Positions 42,764-51,090 of a DNA stretch of 64,000 nt are shown piece after piece. Source of the DNA: Acidimicrobiia bacterium. Its GTDB lineage: Bacteria > Actinomycetota > Acidimicrobiia > Acidimicrobiales > Bin134. A model generated the notes under the pieces. It saw only the letters and a program-made list of their open reading frames with translations, was not told the DNA's origin and searched no databases. The position numbers were made by a program, and so were the translations under genes. The stretch spans positions 1-64,000 of the forward strand of contig JAJEGM010000032.1 in assembly GCA_022819825.1 (NCBI GenBank), read 5' to 3'. Numbering within the stretch: position 1 is the first letter of the stretch; every line of letters begins with the position of its first letter.

Positions 42764-43915
42764 GAATCCCAGCCACTGCTCACGGCCCGCTTTGTGGTGC
42801 TGTGTCTGGGCGGCGTGTGTTACTTCATGTCGCTGGGACTGGTGTATCCGGTAATGCCCGGCTTTGTGGAGAACGACTTGGGAGGCGGGCCGGTGGCAGT
42901 AGGCCTGGCGGTGGGCGGATTCGGGCTCTCGGCCGCGGTGGCCCGTCCGCTTGTCGCCCCTCTGGGCGACTCCAAGGGGCGTCGATTCTTGGGGGTGTGG
43001 GGTTGCGTGCTGGCCGGCCTCGGCATTCTCGGCAATCTGTGGGTGTCCTCGGTGGCGGTGGCGGTGCTGTTCCGGCTTCTCACCGGGTTGGGGGAAGCGG
43101 CGTTTTTCGTGGGCATCGCCGCTGCCGCCCAAGACATGGCCCCCGAGCATCGCCGGGGCGAGGCAAGCTCGTACTTCTCGGTCACGGCGTACTCCGGTTT
43201 GGCCGCAGGGCCGATCATTGGCGAGCAGTTGGCGGCCGCGGTCAGCACCGACGCGGTGTGGGTGCTGGGCGGGATGCTGTGCGCCATCGGAACCGTGCTG
43301 GGTGCAGTCTCCATGCCCGGCCGTCCCGAAGGTGCCCTGTCGGGGTGGCCGACCTCGTTCATTTACTGGCCTGCCGCCCGCCCGGCCCTGTTGCTCGGGC
43401 TGGGGCTGATGGGCTACTCCGGTTTCCTGGCCTTCATAAAGCTGCATGTGGACGACATCGGGTTCGCCCACTCCGGGGCAGTATTCGCCACTTTCGCCAT
43501 CTGCGTCATCAGCCTGCGAATCCTGCTGGCCCGGTTGCCCGACCGACTGGGACCCCAGCGCACCAGCACCTTGTCGTACGCATTCTCGGCCTCCGGCCTG
43601 TGGGTGGTGGCCTTTTGGTCGCAGATCCCCGGTGTATTCATCGGCACCGCTCTGTTGGCCATGGGCCAGACATTCCTATTCCCCGCCCTGTTTGTGATGG
43701 CCATCCAATCGGCGCCGGTCAACCGGCGCAGCCAGGCCATCGGAACCTTCAGCATCGCCTTCGATTTGGCCGTTGGACTGGGCGGGCTGATCCTGGGCGG
43801 CGTGGTGGAGGTGTCGTCGTATTCGATGGCCTTCTTCGCTGGCGGGTGCTTCTCGTTGATTGCCCTGGTGGTGAGCCGAACAGTGGTCCGACCCCAGTTG
43901 CAGTCCGCCCATTGA
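42737..43915 (+). CDS. MFS transporter
   Basis: This 392-residue protein has twelve predicted helices. The loop between helices 2 and 3 reads L-G-D-S-K-G-R-R, the classic MFS motif A region. A small-molecule exporter or permease is likely; the substrate is unknown. The ATG follows a duplicated copy of its own start region (see 42705). It lies 49 bases after the omega-amidase gene and may be in the same transcript. Confidence 0.88.
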   Translation: MNGDNPPVLESQPLLTARFVVLCLGGVCYFMSLGLVYPVMPGFVENDLGGGPVAVGLAVGGFGLSAAVARPLVAPLGDSKGRRFLGVWGCVLAGLGILGNLWVSSVAVAVLFRLLTGLGEAAFFVGIAAAAQDMAPEHRRGEASSYFSVTAYSGLAAGPIIGEQLAAAVSTDAVWVLGGMLCAIGTVLGAVSMPGRPEGALSGWPTSFIYWPAARPALLLGLGLMGYSGFLAFIKLHVDDIGFAHSGAVFATFAICVISLRILLARLPDRLGPQRTSTLSYAFSASGLWVVAFWSQIPGVFIGTALLAMGQTFLFPALFVMAIQSAPVNRRSQAIGTFSIAFDLAVGLGGLILGGVVEVSSYSMAFFAGGCFSLIALVVSRTVVRPQLQSAH

Positions 43916-44022
43916 CATCGTCTATTGACATCCGAGGGCTGGCATAGGAAAGTTGCCCCCTTCCCCCTGAGCTTCCCCCTTCTCGCGCCACGCGCGCCCC
44001 CGAAGACCCGAAGGGAAGTTCA

Positions 44023-44940
44023 ATGCGACGCACTGCGCTGCTGGTGTCGGCCGCCACCTGCGTGCTTGCGGTGTCCAGTGCGGGTTCGGCCGCTGGATGG
44101 CAGCAGCATGATGAAGGCACATCGGTCGAGACGGAAGACGGCCAAGTGGAGATCGGTGTATGGATCGAGGTGGACATCCCCGGAGTGTCTGAGCCCGATA
44201 CAAACCCGGCCGACCCATCGACACCGCCGTGCTACTTCCGACAGGGCGACCACACCGAGCTGAACGCCAGGTTGGAGAACGACTATGTGGTCGCCCCCGA
44301 CCCCGGTGAGACCTACATCTTGAAGCTGTGCCAGACCGAGGCGGGAACGAAGCTCGTCACGTTCTGGGTGTACCGGCCCGCGCCGCCGAAGGAGCCTCCG
44401 CCGCCCTCATTGAAGGAGACCACTCGGCTGCGCAACGAGGCCTGGGGCCAGATGGCCATCCCCCAGCCGACCACGCTGACCGCACCCGGCGAGATCGCCA
44501 TTGTGCAGCTTCCTACCTATGTGTGGGTGCCGGCCGCCGATCGCGCCCCGGTGTCGGAGACGGTGACCACCACGCTTGACGGACACGAACTGACCCTCAC
44601 CGCTACCGCCACTCCCCGGCGACTGGGCTTTCTGCGAATTGCCATGGGCGACGGGACCACGCTGTGGTGCGACGCCGACGATGTAGTGGCCTTCAACCCC
44701 GCTCGCGACCCGCTGGACCAGCTATCCAACTGCTACCACTACTACCGCTACTCATCGGTCAACCAACCCGACCTCCGCTACCAAGTGGCCCTCACCGCCT
44801 ACTGGGACGTCTCGGTGGCGTGCGTGTTCAACGGCGGCCCTTGCACCAATCCGCCACCCGCCGTCCCCACCCAAGTGCTCACCGCACCGCCCCACCCCAT
44901 CGCAGTGGCCGAGATCCAAGCCCTCGCCGACCCCGCCTAG
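44023..44940 (+). CDS. Secreted actinobacterial protein with PKD-like region
   Basis: This 305-residue protein starts with a Sec-type signal peptide (M-R-R-T-A-L-L-V-S-A-A, likely cleaved near residue 24). It then has a Pro-rich spacer (P-P-K-E-P-P-P-P) and a region like secreted actinobacterial proteins with a W-V-P-A-A-D-R-A-P-V segment followed by M-G-D-G-T-T-L-W-C and an aromatic Y-H-Y-Y-R-Y stretch. Cysteines come in pairs, suggesting disulfides. The exact role is unknown; surface or envelope function is likely. GAAGGGAA lies just before the ATG. A strong hairpin follows. Confidence 0.75.
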   Translation: MRRTALLVSAATCVLAVSSAGSAAGWQQHDEGTSVETEDGQVEIGVWIEVDIPGVSEPDTNPADPSTPPCYFRQGDHTELNARLENDYVVAPDPGETYILKLCQTEAGTKLVTFWVYRPAPPKEPPPPSLKETTRLRNEAWGQMAIPQPTTLTAPGEIAIVQLPTYVWVPAADRAPVSETVTTTLDGHELTLTATATPRRLGFLRIAMGDGTTLWCDADDVVAFNPARDPLDQLSNCYHYYRYSSVNQPDLRYQVALTAYWDVSVACVFNGGPCTNPPPAVPTQVLTAPPHPIAVAEIQALADPA

Positions 44941-44976
44941 CCCGATCACCCAACAAGCTCGTCGACCCCCTGGCGA

Positions 44977-45027
44977 CCGCCGGGCTGTCACCAACGAACC
45001 ATGGAAAACCAGGTGACAGCCCGGCGG
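44977..45027 (+). terminator. Long perfect hairpin after the secreted-protein gene
   Basis: Arms 44977-44992 and 45012-45027 form a 16-bp perfect stem (5' arm CCGCCGGGCTGTCACC) around a 19-base loop. No T-run follows, but the stem is very stable. It separates the secreted-protein gene from the initiator tRNA 29 bases further on. Confidence 0.6.
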
Positions 45028-45056
45028 GAGGGGGGTAAGGTAATCAACCCACTCGA

Positions 45057-45130
<74 letters not shown>

Positions 45131-45231
45131 CTTAGAGATCTTTGCCGAAGGCCTCTCGCGGGCCGGGCGGGCTTCGTCGGCGGGGTCGCCGCGGCCGGCA
45201 TGTTCCTGTGGCCCGTATGCGCTCTTTTCGC

Positions 45232-47655
45232 CTATCCCCAGGACGGGGGTCGGGTGCCGATGACTTGGGTTTGGGCGAGGCGGGCGATCTCGGTTGCGTC
45301 GAGGCCGAGCACGTCGCGAAGGATCTCCTCGTTGTGCTCTCCCAGGGTGGGGGCGGGCCGGCCCAGGTGGTGGTATTGGCCGTTGAACCGGCCGGAGAAG
45401 CTCGGATAGGGCACTCGCCCGACCACCGCATGGTCCATCCACTGGTGGTGGCCACGGGCGGCGAGCTGGGGGTTGTCGATCGACTCGCGGCCGCTGATAA
45501 CCGGGGCGGCGGGCACGCCGGCGTCGAGGAGAACGAGAACCGCGCGGTCGCGGTCTCGGCTAGCCGTCCATCTGGCTATGGCGTCGTCGATCTCGTCGTG
45601 CCGGGCGCGGCGCTCGTCTCGGCTGGCCCACCGGTCCCAGTCGTCGTGTCCGATCAGCGCGGCGAGCGCGGGCCATTGGGAGTCCTCGTCGATTGAGATG
45701 GCAACCCACTTGTCCTCCCCTTCGGCGGGGTATACGCCCTGGGGTGCGGCGTAGGGGGAGCGGTTGCCCTGGCGTTGGAGGAGTTGGCCGTAGGCCGTCC
45801 ACTCGATGACCTGCTCGGCGGCTGCGTTCAGTCCGGCCTCGACCAGCGGGATCTCCACCAAGGTTCCCTCGCCGGTCTGGGCCCGGTGCTCCAAAGCCAG
45901 CAGAGTGGCGAACACTGCGTGCATGCCGCCCAGCGGGTCGCACACCCCCCGGGGCACCAGGGGTGGGCCGCCGGGATCGCCGGTGAGGAAGGCCAGGCCG
46001 CTGGCCTGCTCGATGGTCATGGCGAAGCCGGTGCGGTCGCGCCACGGCCCGGTCAGCCCGAACGCCGGCATTCTCACCATGACCGCGCCTGGGTTCAGCC
46101 GGTGGACCTCGTCCCAGCCCAATCCGAAGTTCTCCATGACCCGGGGGGAGTAGTTCTCGATCACGATGTCGGACATCTCCACGAGCCGCTTCGCCAGCCC
46201 TAGGCCGTCGCCGCTGGACAAGTCGAGCGTCACCGACCGCTTGCCGGTGTTGGCCCCGTGGGTCAAAGGGCTCCACTCCCACCAGTCGTCTCGTCGGAGC
46301 CCGCTCACATAGCGCATCCCGTCGGCCCGCTGGATGGACTCCACCTTGACTACGTCGGCTCCCAGTGCGGACAGCAAACACGACGCCACCGGCCCGGCCC
46401 AGTACGTGGCCAGGTCGCACACCCGGAGCCCGTACAGCGGAAGCGACGGCTCGGTGCGGGCCGGCAGAGGGCTCGGGGCTCGACTCGCGACACCGTCGGC
46501 TCTCAGAAGCTCGTCTCCGGCTTCCCCCAGAGCAGGCGCGGGCGGCACCGGGCGGGGCTGGCGAGCACTGAGCTGATACGGCACGCGGGGCTGGATGAAC
46601 CCGCCGGGATTCTCCACGTAGACGCCCCGATCGGCGAAGTGGTCGATCTGGGCGACCCGGCTGCCGTCTCCGATGGGGGCCACCGGCACCCGCAGCAAAG
46701 TGGCCTTCTCCACGATCTCGTCCACGGTGTGGGTTCTGGTGTAGCGGGCGATGCGCTCCCGCACATCGTCGCGGCGGTCCATCCGCCCGTCGCCGTTGGC
46801 CAGCTTCGGATCGTCGGCCATCTCGGGATCGTCGATGACAACGCAGAAGTCCTTGAACTGCTGGCCGGTGACAGTGCAAAAGCCCACCCAGCCGTCTTTG
46901 GCCGGCTCGATTGAGGGGATTTCGATGGAACGGTCGAATCCGGTGCGGGATTCGGGGGCGTAGGTGGCGTACAGGTGGGCATAGACAGCGAAGCTGTTTG
47001 TCATGGCCTCATAGGCCGACACGTCCACATGCTCGCCCCGGGCAATGCCCTCCCGGGCGGCCAACAGCGCGGCCAGCCCCAGGGCAGCGGCGTTGGCCGC
47101 CACCACAAACTCCCCGAGCCTGCCCCCCACCCCCAAGGGCGTCTCCCCGGGAATGCCGCGGCTGTGGGTGGAGCCCACCCAGGCCTGGAGGGTGAACTCG
47201 TTGGCCGGCCGTAAGTCCCACGGGCCCCCACGGCCCCACGGCGAGATCGACAGCAGCACCACAGACGGGTTGACCACCACCAACTCTGCGTGGCCCAAAC
47301 CCATCGACTCGACCGCCCCGGCACCCAGATCCTCCACCACCACATCGGCGGCAGCGGCCAGCGCCAAGAACCTTTCCCGGCCCACCGAATCGTCCAAGTC
47401 GATGACGACGCTGCGCTTGCCCGCGTTCAGGAACTGGAAGAACGCGCCGTCGCCGGCATCGCCGCCAGCAGGCGAGCCCGACGCCGACCAACTCCGCCAC
47501 CGGTCGCCGCCCGGGGGCTCGACCTTGACTACCTCCGCGCCGGCGTCGGTGAACAGCTTGCCGGTGTAGGCCCCGCCGACGGTGCGGGTCAGCTCGACAA
47601 CCCGCACCCGGTCGAGAACCGCCCCCTCTCGGGAGCCCAGCCGATTGTCGGTCAT
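45232..47655 (-). CDS. Tandem family III CoA-transferase (CaiB/BaiF type)
   Basis: This 807-residue protein is made of two full-length CoA-transferase family III domains joined head to tail. The first begins near residue 17 (V-V-E-L-T-R-T-V-G-G) and the second near 400 (V-C-D-L-A-T-Y-W-A-G), each with the A-D-V-V-K-V-E or A-E-V-V-K-V-E motif. Single-domain enzymes work as interlocked homodimers, so this may be a covalently linked dimer. The acyl-CoA substrate is unknown. The ATG has GAGG 5 bases upstream. It is divergent from the SRPBCC gene. Confidence 0.92.
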   Translation of the reverse strand: MTDNRLGSREGAVLDRVRVVELTRTVGGAYTGKLFTDAGAEVVKVEPPGGDRWRSWSASGSPAGGDAGDGAFFQFLNAGKRSVVIDLDDSVGRERFLALAAAADVVVEDLGAGAVESMGLGHAELVVVNPSVVLLSISPWGRGGPWDLRPANEFTLQAWVGSTHSRGIPGETPLGVGGRLGEFVVAANAAALGLAALLAAREGIARGEHVDVSAYEAMTNSFAVYAHLYATYAPESRTGFDRSIEIPSIEPAKDGWVGFCTVTGQQFKDFCVVIDDPEMADDPKLANGDGRMDRRDDVRERIARYTRTHTVDEIVEKATLLRVPVAPIGDGSRVAQIDHFADRGVYVENPGGFIQPRVPYQLSARQPRPVPPAPALGEAGDELLRADGVASRAPSPLPARTEPSLPLYGLRVCDLATYWAGPVASCLLSALGADVVKVESIQRADGMRYVSGLRRDDWWEWSPLTHGANTGKRSVTLDLSSGDGLGLAKRLVEMSDIVIENYSPRVMENFGLGWDEVHRLNPGAVMVRMPAFGLTGPWRDRTGFAMTIEQASGLAFLTGDPGGPPLVPRGVCDPLGGMHAVFATLLALEHRAQTGEGTLVEIPLVEAGLNAAAEQVIEWTAYGQLLQRQGNRSPYAAPQGVYPAEGEDKWVAISIDEDSQWPALAALIGHDDWDRWASRDERRARHDEIDDAIARWTASRDRDRAVLVLLDAGVPAAPVISGRESIDNPQLAARGHHQWMDHAVVGRVPYPSFSGRFNGQYHHLGRPAPTLGEHNEEILRDVLGLDATEIARLAQTQVIGTRPPSWG

Positions 47656-47723
47656 CGCGGCCTCAGACTACGGGCAACCGCCACCCGGTTGCCGCCTGAA
47701 TTCACGTAGGCTGAGCGATTGCT

Positions 47724-48155
47724 ATGAGCAATCGACTCTTTACCGCCAGCCGTGTGGTTCCCGCAGCTCCTGAGGACGTCTTCGCCTTGCTGGCCGACCC
47801 GGCCCGCCACGTTGAGATAGACGGCTCCGGAACCCTTCAAAGGCTCATCAAAGGTCAGGGGACCATGCAACTGGGGTCGAAATTCTCGATTGCCATGAAA
47901 GCCAATGGCGTTCCCTACAGAGTGACCAGCAAGGTGGTGGAGTACGAGGAGAACCGGCTCATCGCCTGGTGCCACTTCATCAAGAACCGCTGGCGCTTTG
48001 AGTTGGAGCCCGTAGAGGGCGGCACCCGGGTAACCGAGTCGGCTGACTACAGAGATATCCGATTCCCGCGCCTCACCATGAGGTTGATCAAAGACGACCT
48101 CATCGAAGACTCCATCGCCACCACCCTGGACAACCTCGTTAAGCGCTTCTCTTGA
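47724..48155 (+). CDS. SRPBCC (START/polyketide cyclase-like) protein
   Basis: This 143-residue protein has the beta-alpha helix-grip fold pattern, opening F-T-A-S-R-V-V-P-A-A-P-E-D-V-F-A-L-L-A-D-P. W-R-F-E-L-E-P-V-E-G-G-T-R-V-T-E is a typical SRPBCC strand-turn-strand. Such proteins bind hydrophobic ligands or cyclise polyketides; nothing identifies the ligand here. It is divergent from the CoA-transferase gene. Confidence 0.85.
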   Translation: MSNRLFTASRVVPAAPEDVFALLADPARHVEIDGSGTLQRLIKGQGTMQLGSKFSIAMKANGVPYRVTSKVVEYEENRLIAWCHFIKNRWRFELEPVEGGTRVTESADYRDIRFPRLTMRLIKDDLIEDSIATTLDNLVKRFS

Positions 48156-48256
48156 TTATCTGAGCCTGCCTCGCCTTTTCCGGGCTGTCCCGGAGCGGTC
48201 ATGTCGCCTCCTCCGTATCGCAGTTGTACACCCGGGGGCGGTGTTCAAGAGGCCAC

Positions 48257-48262
48257 TAAGGT
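48257..48262 (+). promoter_or_regulatory. Leaderless -10 element for the alpha/beta hydrolase gene
   Basis: TAAGGT ends 6 bases before the GTG at 48269, with no Shine-Dalgarno sequence. Confidence 0.55.
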
Positions 48263-48268
48263 GACTCG

Positions 48269-49240
48269 GTGGACGATGACGGGGCTGTCTACGACGACGA
48301 CTTCTGCTTGGAGAATGGGCTGGCGGGTGAAGCGCTGACCATTCCCTCGGCCAGTCCCAAGAACTTCTATCAGGCCATTTCCGACACGGCGGCGATGCCG
48401 CGCCTGGACCTGTGGGCCAAGCTCTTTGTGCCCGATGGGGCTGGGCCGTTTCCGGTGGTGATCGTCGTTCCCGGCAGCCTGGGCCTTCAGTCGCATCACC
48501 TGTCCCACGCGGCGACGATCACTGATGCTGGAATCGCAGCATGCGCCATTGACCCCTTTGGCCCTCGGGGCGTCGTTTCCACCGTGGACAATCAGATCCA
48601 GTACTCCTTTGCAGCTAGCGCCTGGGATGTTCTGGCCACTGCTGGGTTTATGGCGACCCGACCTGAAATCGACGCCTCGCGAATCGGAGCGCAAGGCCAC
48701 AGTCGAGGGGGTTCCGCGGTGTTGAGCGCCGCGTCAGTGAAATTGGCCTCGGCATCAAATGCTCCCAAGCTCGCTGGCACATACGCCGCCTACCCCTGGT
48801 GCGGCCACCAATTCCTCAATCCCGCCGTAGGCAGCACTCGCGTCAGGGCGATCATCGGAGACCTCGACGACTGGTGCTCACCCACTCAGGTTCAAGCCCA
48901 CATCCAGGCCATCCGGGTTGCAGGCGGCGACGCCAGCGTCCGGATAGTGGGCGGCGCCCACCACAGCTTCGATCGCACCACCCCCCTCGAGCACATACCC
49001 GATGCCGCCGTAGCCCCCAATGCGCCCACCGTCTACATCGCCGACGACGGCGCCTTCATCCTCCCCACCTCCGACCAGCCCGACCCGGCCCTAGTAGATC
49101 TCGACGGCTTCCTCTACGCCGCCAAAGCCGGCTTCGCCACCCGCGGCGCCCACATCGCCGGAACCCCCGACCTCGCTCCCGCATTCATCGAAGACATGAT
49201 GACCTTCTGGACCGATGTCATGTCCCCGTCAACCGCATAG
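48269..49240 (+). CDS. Alpha/beta hydrolase, dienelactone hydrolase-like
   Basis: This 323-residue protein has the nucleophile elbow G-H-S-R-G-G with S145, a likely acid in G-D-L-D-D-W-C (near residue 200) and a likely base in G-G-A-H-H-S-F-D (near 230). P-V-V-I-V-V-P-G-S near residue 65 is the oxyanion strand. It is closest to dienelactone hydrolase-type carboxylesterases, but the substrate is unknown. It begins 6 bases after TAAGGT. Confidence 0.82.
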   Translation: MDDDGAVYDDDFCLENGLAGEALTIPSASPKNFYQAISDTAAMPRLDLWAKLFVPDGAGPFPVVIVVPGSLGLQSHHLSHAATITDAGIAACAIDPFGPRGVVSTVDNQIQYSFAASAWDVLATAGFMATRPEIDASRIGAQGHSRGGSAVLSAASVKLASASNAPKLAGTYAAYPWCGHQFLNPAVGSTRVRAIIGDLDDWCSPTQVQAHIQAIRVAGGDASVRIVGGAHHSFDRTTPLEHIPDAAVAPNAPTVYIADDGAFILPTSDQPDPALVDLDGFLYAAKAGFATRGAHIAGTPDLAPAFIEDMMTFWTDVMSPSTA

Positions 49241-49276
49241 GCCGCCCCACACCAGCAACTCGGGATTTGTTGTCAG

Positions 49277-49282
49277 TAAGTT
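49277..49282 (+). promoter_or_regulatory. Leaderless -10 element deciding the start at 49290
   Basis: TAAGTT ends 7 bases before GTG 49290. It lies within a longer open frame (from 49215) that would overlap the upstream gene, and supports the shorter start. Confidence 0.5.
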
Positions 49283-49289
49283 CATTGAT

Positions 49290-49934
49290 GTGGGGGAGCG
49301 CAGACTGGATATCGAGGGGTTCCACAGTTGGGCTATGGGGAACCTTGTTGAGAACCGGAATCGGGGGATCTTCGCTGAGTGGTTAGTGGGGCAAGCGCTT
49401 GGGGTCATCAGCGAAGGTGATGTGCGCCTTGAGTGGGATTCTTACGATCTTCCCTATGGAGCGACAAGAGTCGAGGTCAAGGCGTCGGGCTTTTGCCAGA
49501 CCTGGTACCAGGTCCAGCCTTCGAAACCGATCTTCAACATCGCACCTAGGCGTTGGTGCTGGGACGCCAAGACCGGCGAGATGGTTGAGCACGTCCCCCC
49601 CGAGAGGTGCGCAGACGTGTATGTGCTCTGCCTCCATGAGACGAAGTGCGCGACGGACGAGGGTGTTTCCGAACATCCTCGCTACATCGGCCATTCCAAT
49701 GGGAGCGCCGAGCAGATCCACGCAACCACCGAAAACGTCGGCGACCCCAAGTACTGGAAGTTCTGGGTGGTATCAAAACATGCCCTCGACGATGAGTTCG
49801 GAGCGCAGAAGACTGTCGGCCTTGCGAGTCTGAATGGGCGATTCGGGAATCCGATCGCTTGGTCTGAAATCAGAGATGCGTTGGACCTTTGTATCGATGG
49901 CAGTCAGCGAGCGTCATTGCTACCGGAGTCTTAG
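49290..49934 (+). CDS. PD-(D/E)XK-like protein of unknown function
   Basis: This 214-residue soluble protein opens with the helical segment F-H-S-W-A-M-G-N-L-V-E-N-R-N-R-G and has E30 (F-A-E-W), D53 (S-Y-D-L) and E62-V-K64 (V-E-V-K-A-S-G). The order E...D...ExK matches the active site of PD-(D/E)XK nucleases. Later parts are rich in Trp and Cys (R-R-W-C-W-D-A). I believe similar proteins occur across bacteria as hypothetical proteins, but cannot check. No methylase or partner is adjacent, so a restriction role is not supported. Confidence 0.65.
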   Translation: MGERRLDIEGFHSWAMGNLVENRNRGIFAEWLVGQALGVISEGDVRLEWDSYDLPYGATRVEVKASGFCQTWYQVQPSKPIFNIAPRRWCWDAKTGEMVEHVPPERCADVYVLCLHETKCATDEGVSEHPRYIGHSNGSAEQIHATTENVGDPKYWKFWVVSKHALDDEFGAQKTVGLASLNGRFGNPIAWSEIRDALDLCIDGSQRASLLPES

Positions 49935-50009
49935 TTCTCCTTCAGCGCTGCTATTGAGCGAGGGAGGCCGGATCGGTCGAGGCGGTCGAGGACTCTCATC
50001 GAAGTGACA

Positions 50010-50033
50010 GGGGCCCCCACAAGGAGGGGCCCC
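50010..50033. terminator. GGGGCCCC hairpin
   Basis: GGGGCCCC at 50010-50017 and again at 50026-50033 form an 8-bp all-GC stem with an 8-base loop. A second hairpin, CCTGAG with CTCAGG (50038-50059), follows at once. They fill the otherwise gene-free stretch between the converging PD-(D/E)XK-like gene and the gene at 50200, where a bidirectional terminator is expected. Confidence 0.5.
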
Positions 50034-50062
50034 GGGTCCTGAGCGGAGAAGCACTCAGGGTG

Positions 50063-50197
50063 CTATGACCTCATCATAGAGGCAGAGTGCGACAATGTCG
50101 CGCGGATCAGTTCAGTAGTCGAGGTCGAGGCGTTGGGGTGCTTGCGAAGGAAGCGCTCTAGGGCGTCAACGGCTTCAGCGCCCTGTTGGCCGGCCGT
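50063..50197 (-). pseudogene. Possible gene fossil: 44 codons of protein-like sequence without a start
   Basis: On the minus strand an open frame of 44 codons plus stop reads like protein (A-V-D-A-L-E-R-F-L-R-K-H-P then T-E-L-I-R-A-T-L-S). It has no ATG, GTG or TTG start; upstream it runs in the wrong frame into the end of the gene at 50200. It could be the 3' remnant of a lost gene, a +1 frame extension, or chance. Confidence 0.3.
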
Positions 50198-50199
50198 AC

Positions 50200-50997
50200 C
50201 TACCAGAGTTCGTCTAGGTATTGGGTGGTGCCGGGGATGGTGGGGATGAAGGGGGCGGCTAGTTCTAGGCGGGCGCCTTGGGCGGCGACGTCGTCGGCGA
50301 GGGTGGCGAAGGCGTCCCAGCAGTGCTCGGGGTCTTGGTTGCAGAAGTAGAGGCGGAGGACTTCGGGGTGTTCACCGGTGAGGGGCGGGAGGCCGCCCTC
50401 TTTGGCCACTTGTACGAAGTCGATGATCTGGCCGATGGGGCTGTCCTCAGCCAGCAGCTCAAGGTCGCGCCCCGCTCGCAATCCGGCTGCGGCCGCCAGC
50501 ACTGAGTCGGTGTCGTCGCCTCTGATCCAGGCCACCACCAGGCCGGCGTAGGGGTGGTCGAGGGCGATCTCAGGGGGGACTGGGGCCGCTCCTCGGCCTG
50601 CCGACCCTGCCAAGTCGTAGGCAGCGGTGCTGACGTGGTCGCGATTGGGGTTCATCCGGCCTGCGGCGAACAGGTTGGGGCCGACCGAGAACGAGTAGCC
50701 AAAGGTGTCGGTGTCGCGCCCCTCCTCCATCCAGTAGAGGGCGATGAACGAGCCGTTGTCCACCGGGTCGGCCACCGCTCCATCGGCGGGGAAGCGCAGG
50801 TTCTTCAGCCGCCTCGGGGCCACGTAGCGCCGGTAGGCGAAGCAGCCCGGCGCGGCCAGCATGGCGGCATAGGCGTGGTCGTGCTCGTACCAGCGGTTGT
50901 ACTCGTGCAGCCCCTCACCTCGGTGGGGCTCGATGAAGGTGATCATCGAGTGGCCGAGATGGATCTGGCTGCCGACGGCCAGGTTCGTATCAGACAT
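50200..50997 (-). CDS. Hypothetical protein, possibly EthD-like
   Basis: This 265-residue protein starts with a H-S-M-I-T-F-I-E-P segment and N-R-W-Y-E-H-D-H-A-Y-A, wording seen in EthD-like or ferredoxin-fold (dimeric alpha-beta barrel) proteins, and may contain a second similar half (Y-F-C-N-Q-D-P-E-H-C-W near residue 215). No catalytic motif is clear. GGAGG lies 6 bases before the ATG. It is divergent from the PLP enzyme gene at 51091. Confidence 0.6.
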   Translation of the reverse strand: MSDTNLAVGSQIHLGHSMITFIEPHRGEGLHEYNRWYEHDHAYAAMLAAPGCFAYRRYVAPRRLKNLRFPADGAVADPVDNGSFIALYWMEEGRDTDTFGYSFSVGPNLFAAGRMNPNRDHVSTAAYDLAGSAGRGAAPVPPEIALDHPYAGLVVAWIRGDDTDSVLAAAAGLRAGRDLELLAEDSPIGQIIDFVQVAKEGGLPPLTGEHPEVLRLYFCNQDPEHCWDAFATLADDVAAQGARLELAAPFIPTIPGTTQYLDELW

Positions 50998-51078
50998 GTC
51001 GTCGCCTCCTGTCGATGCCGCATGATACGGGCGAGTTCGGGCTGCGCAAATGCCGGATAGTCGAGTCGAGCGCCGTTG

Positions 51079-51084
51079 TAGGGT
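51079..51084 (+). promoter_or_regulatory. Leaderless -10 element for the PLP enzyme gene
   Basis: TAGGGT ends 6 bases before the GTG at 51091; no Shine-Dalgarno sequence is visible. Confidence 0.5.
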
Positions 51085-51090
51085 TCGGCG

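Noticed and set aside
43925-43950. TTGACA with TAGGAA as a -35/-10 promoter for the secreted protein
   Set aside because: Spacing is only 14 bases and the -10 lacks the final T; too weak to list.
45131-45231. Open frames between the initiator tRNA and the CoA-transferase stop
   Set aside because: Frames only continue from the tRNA or from the neighbouring gene; nothing with a start signal.
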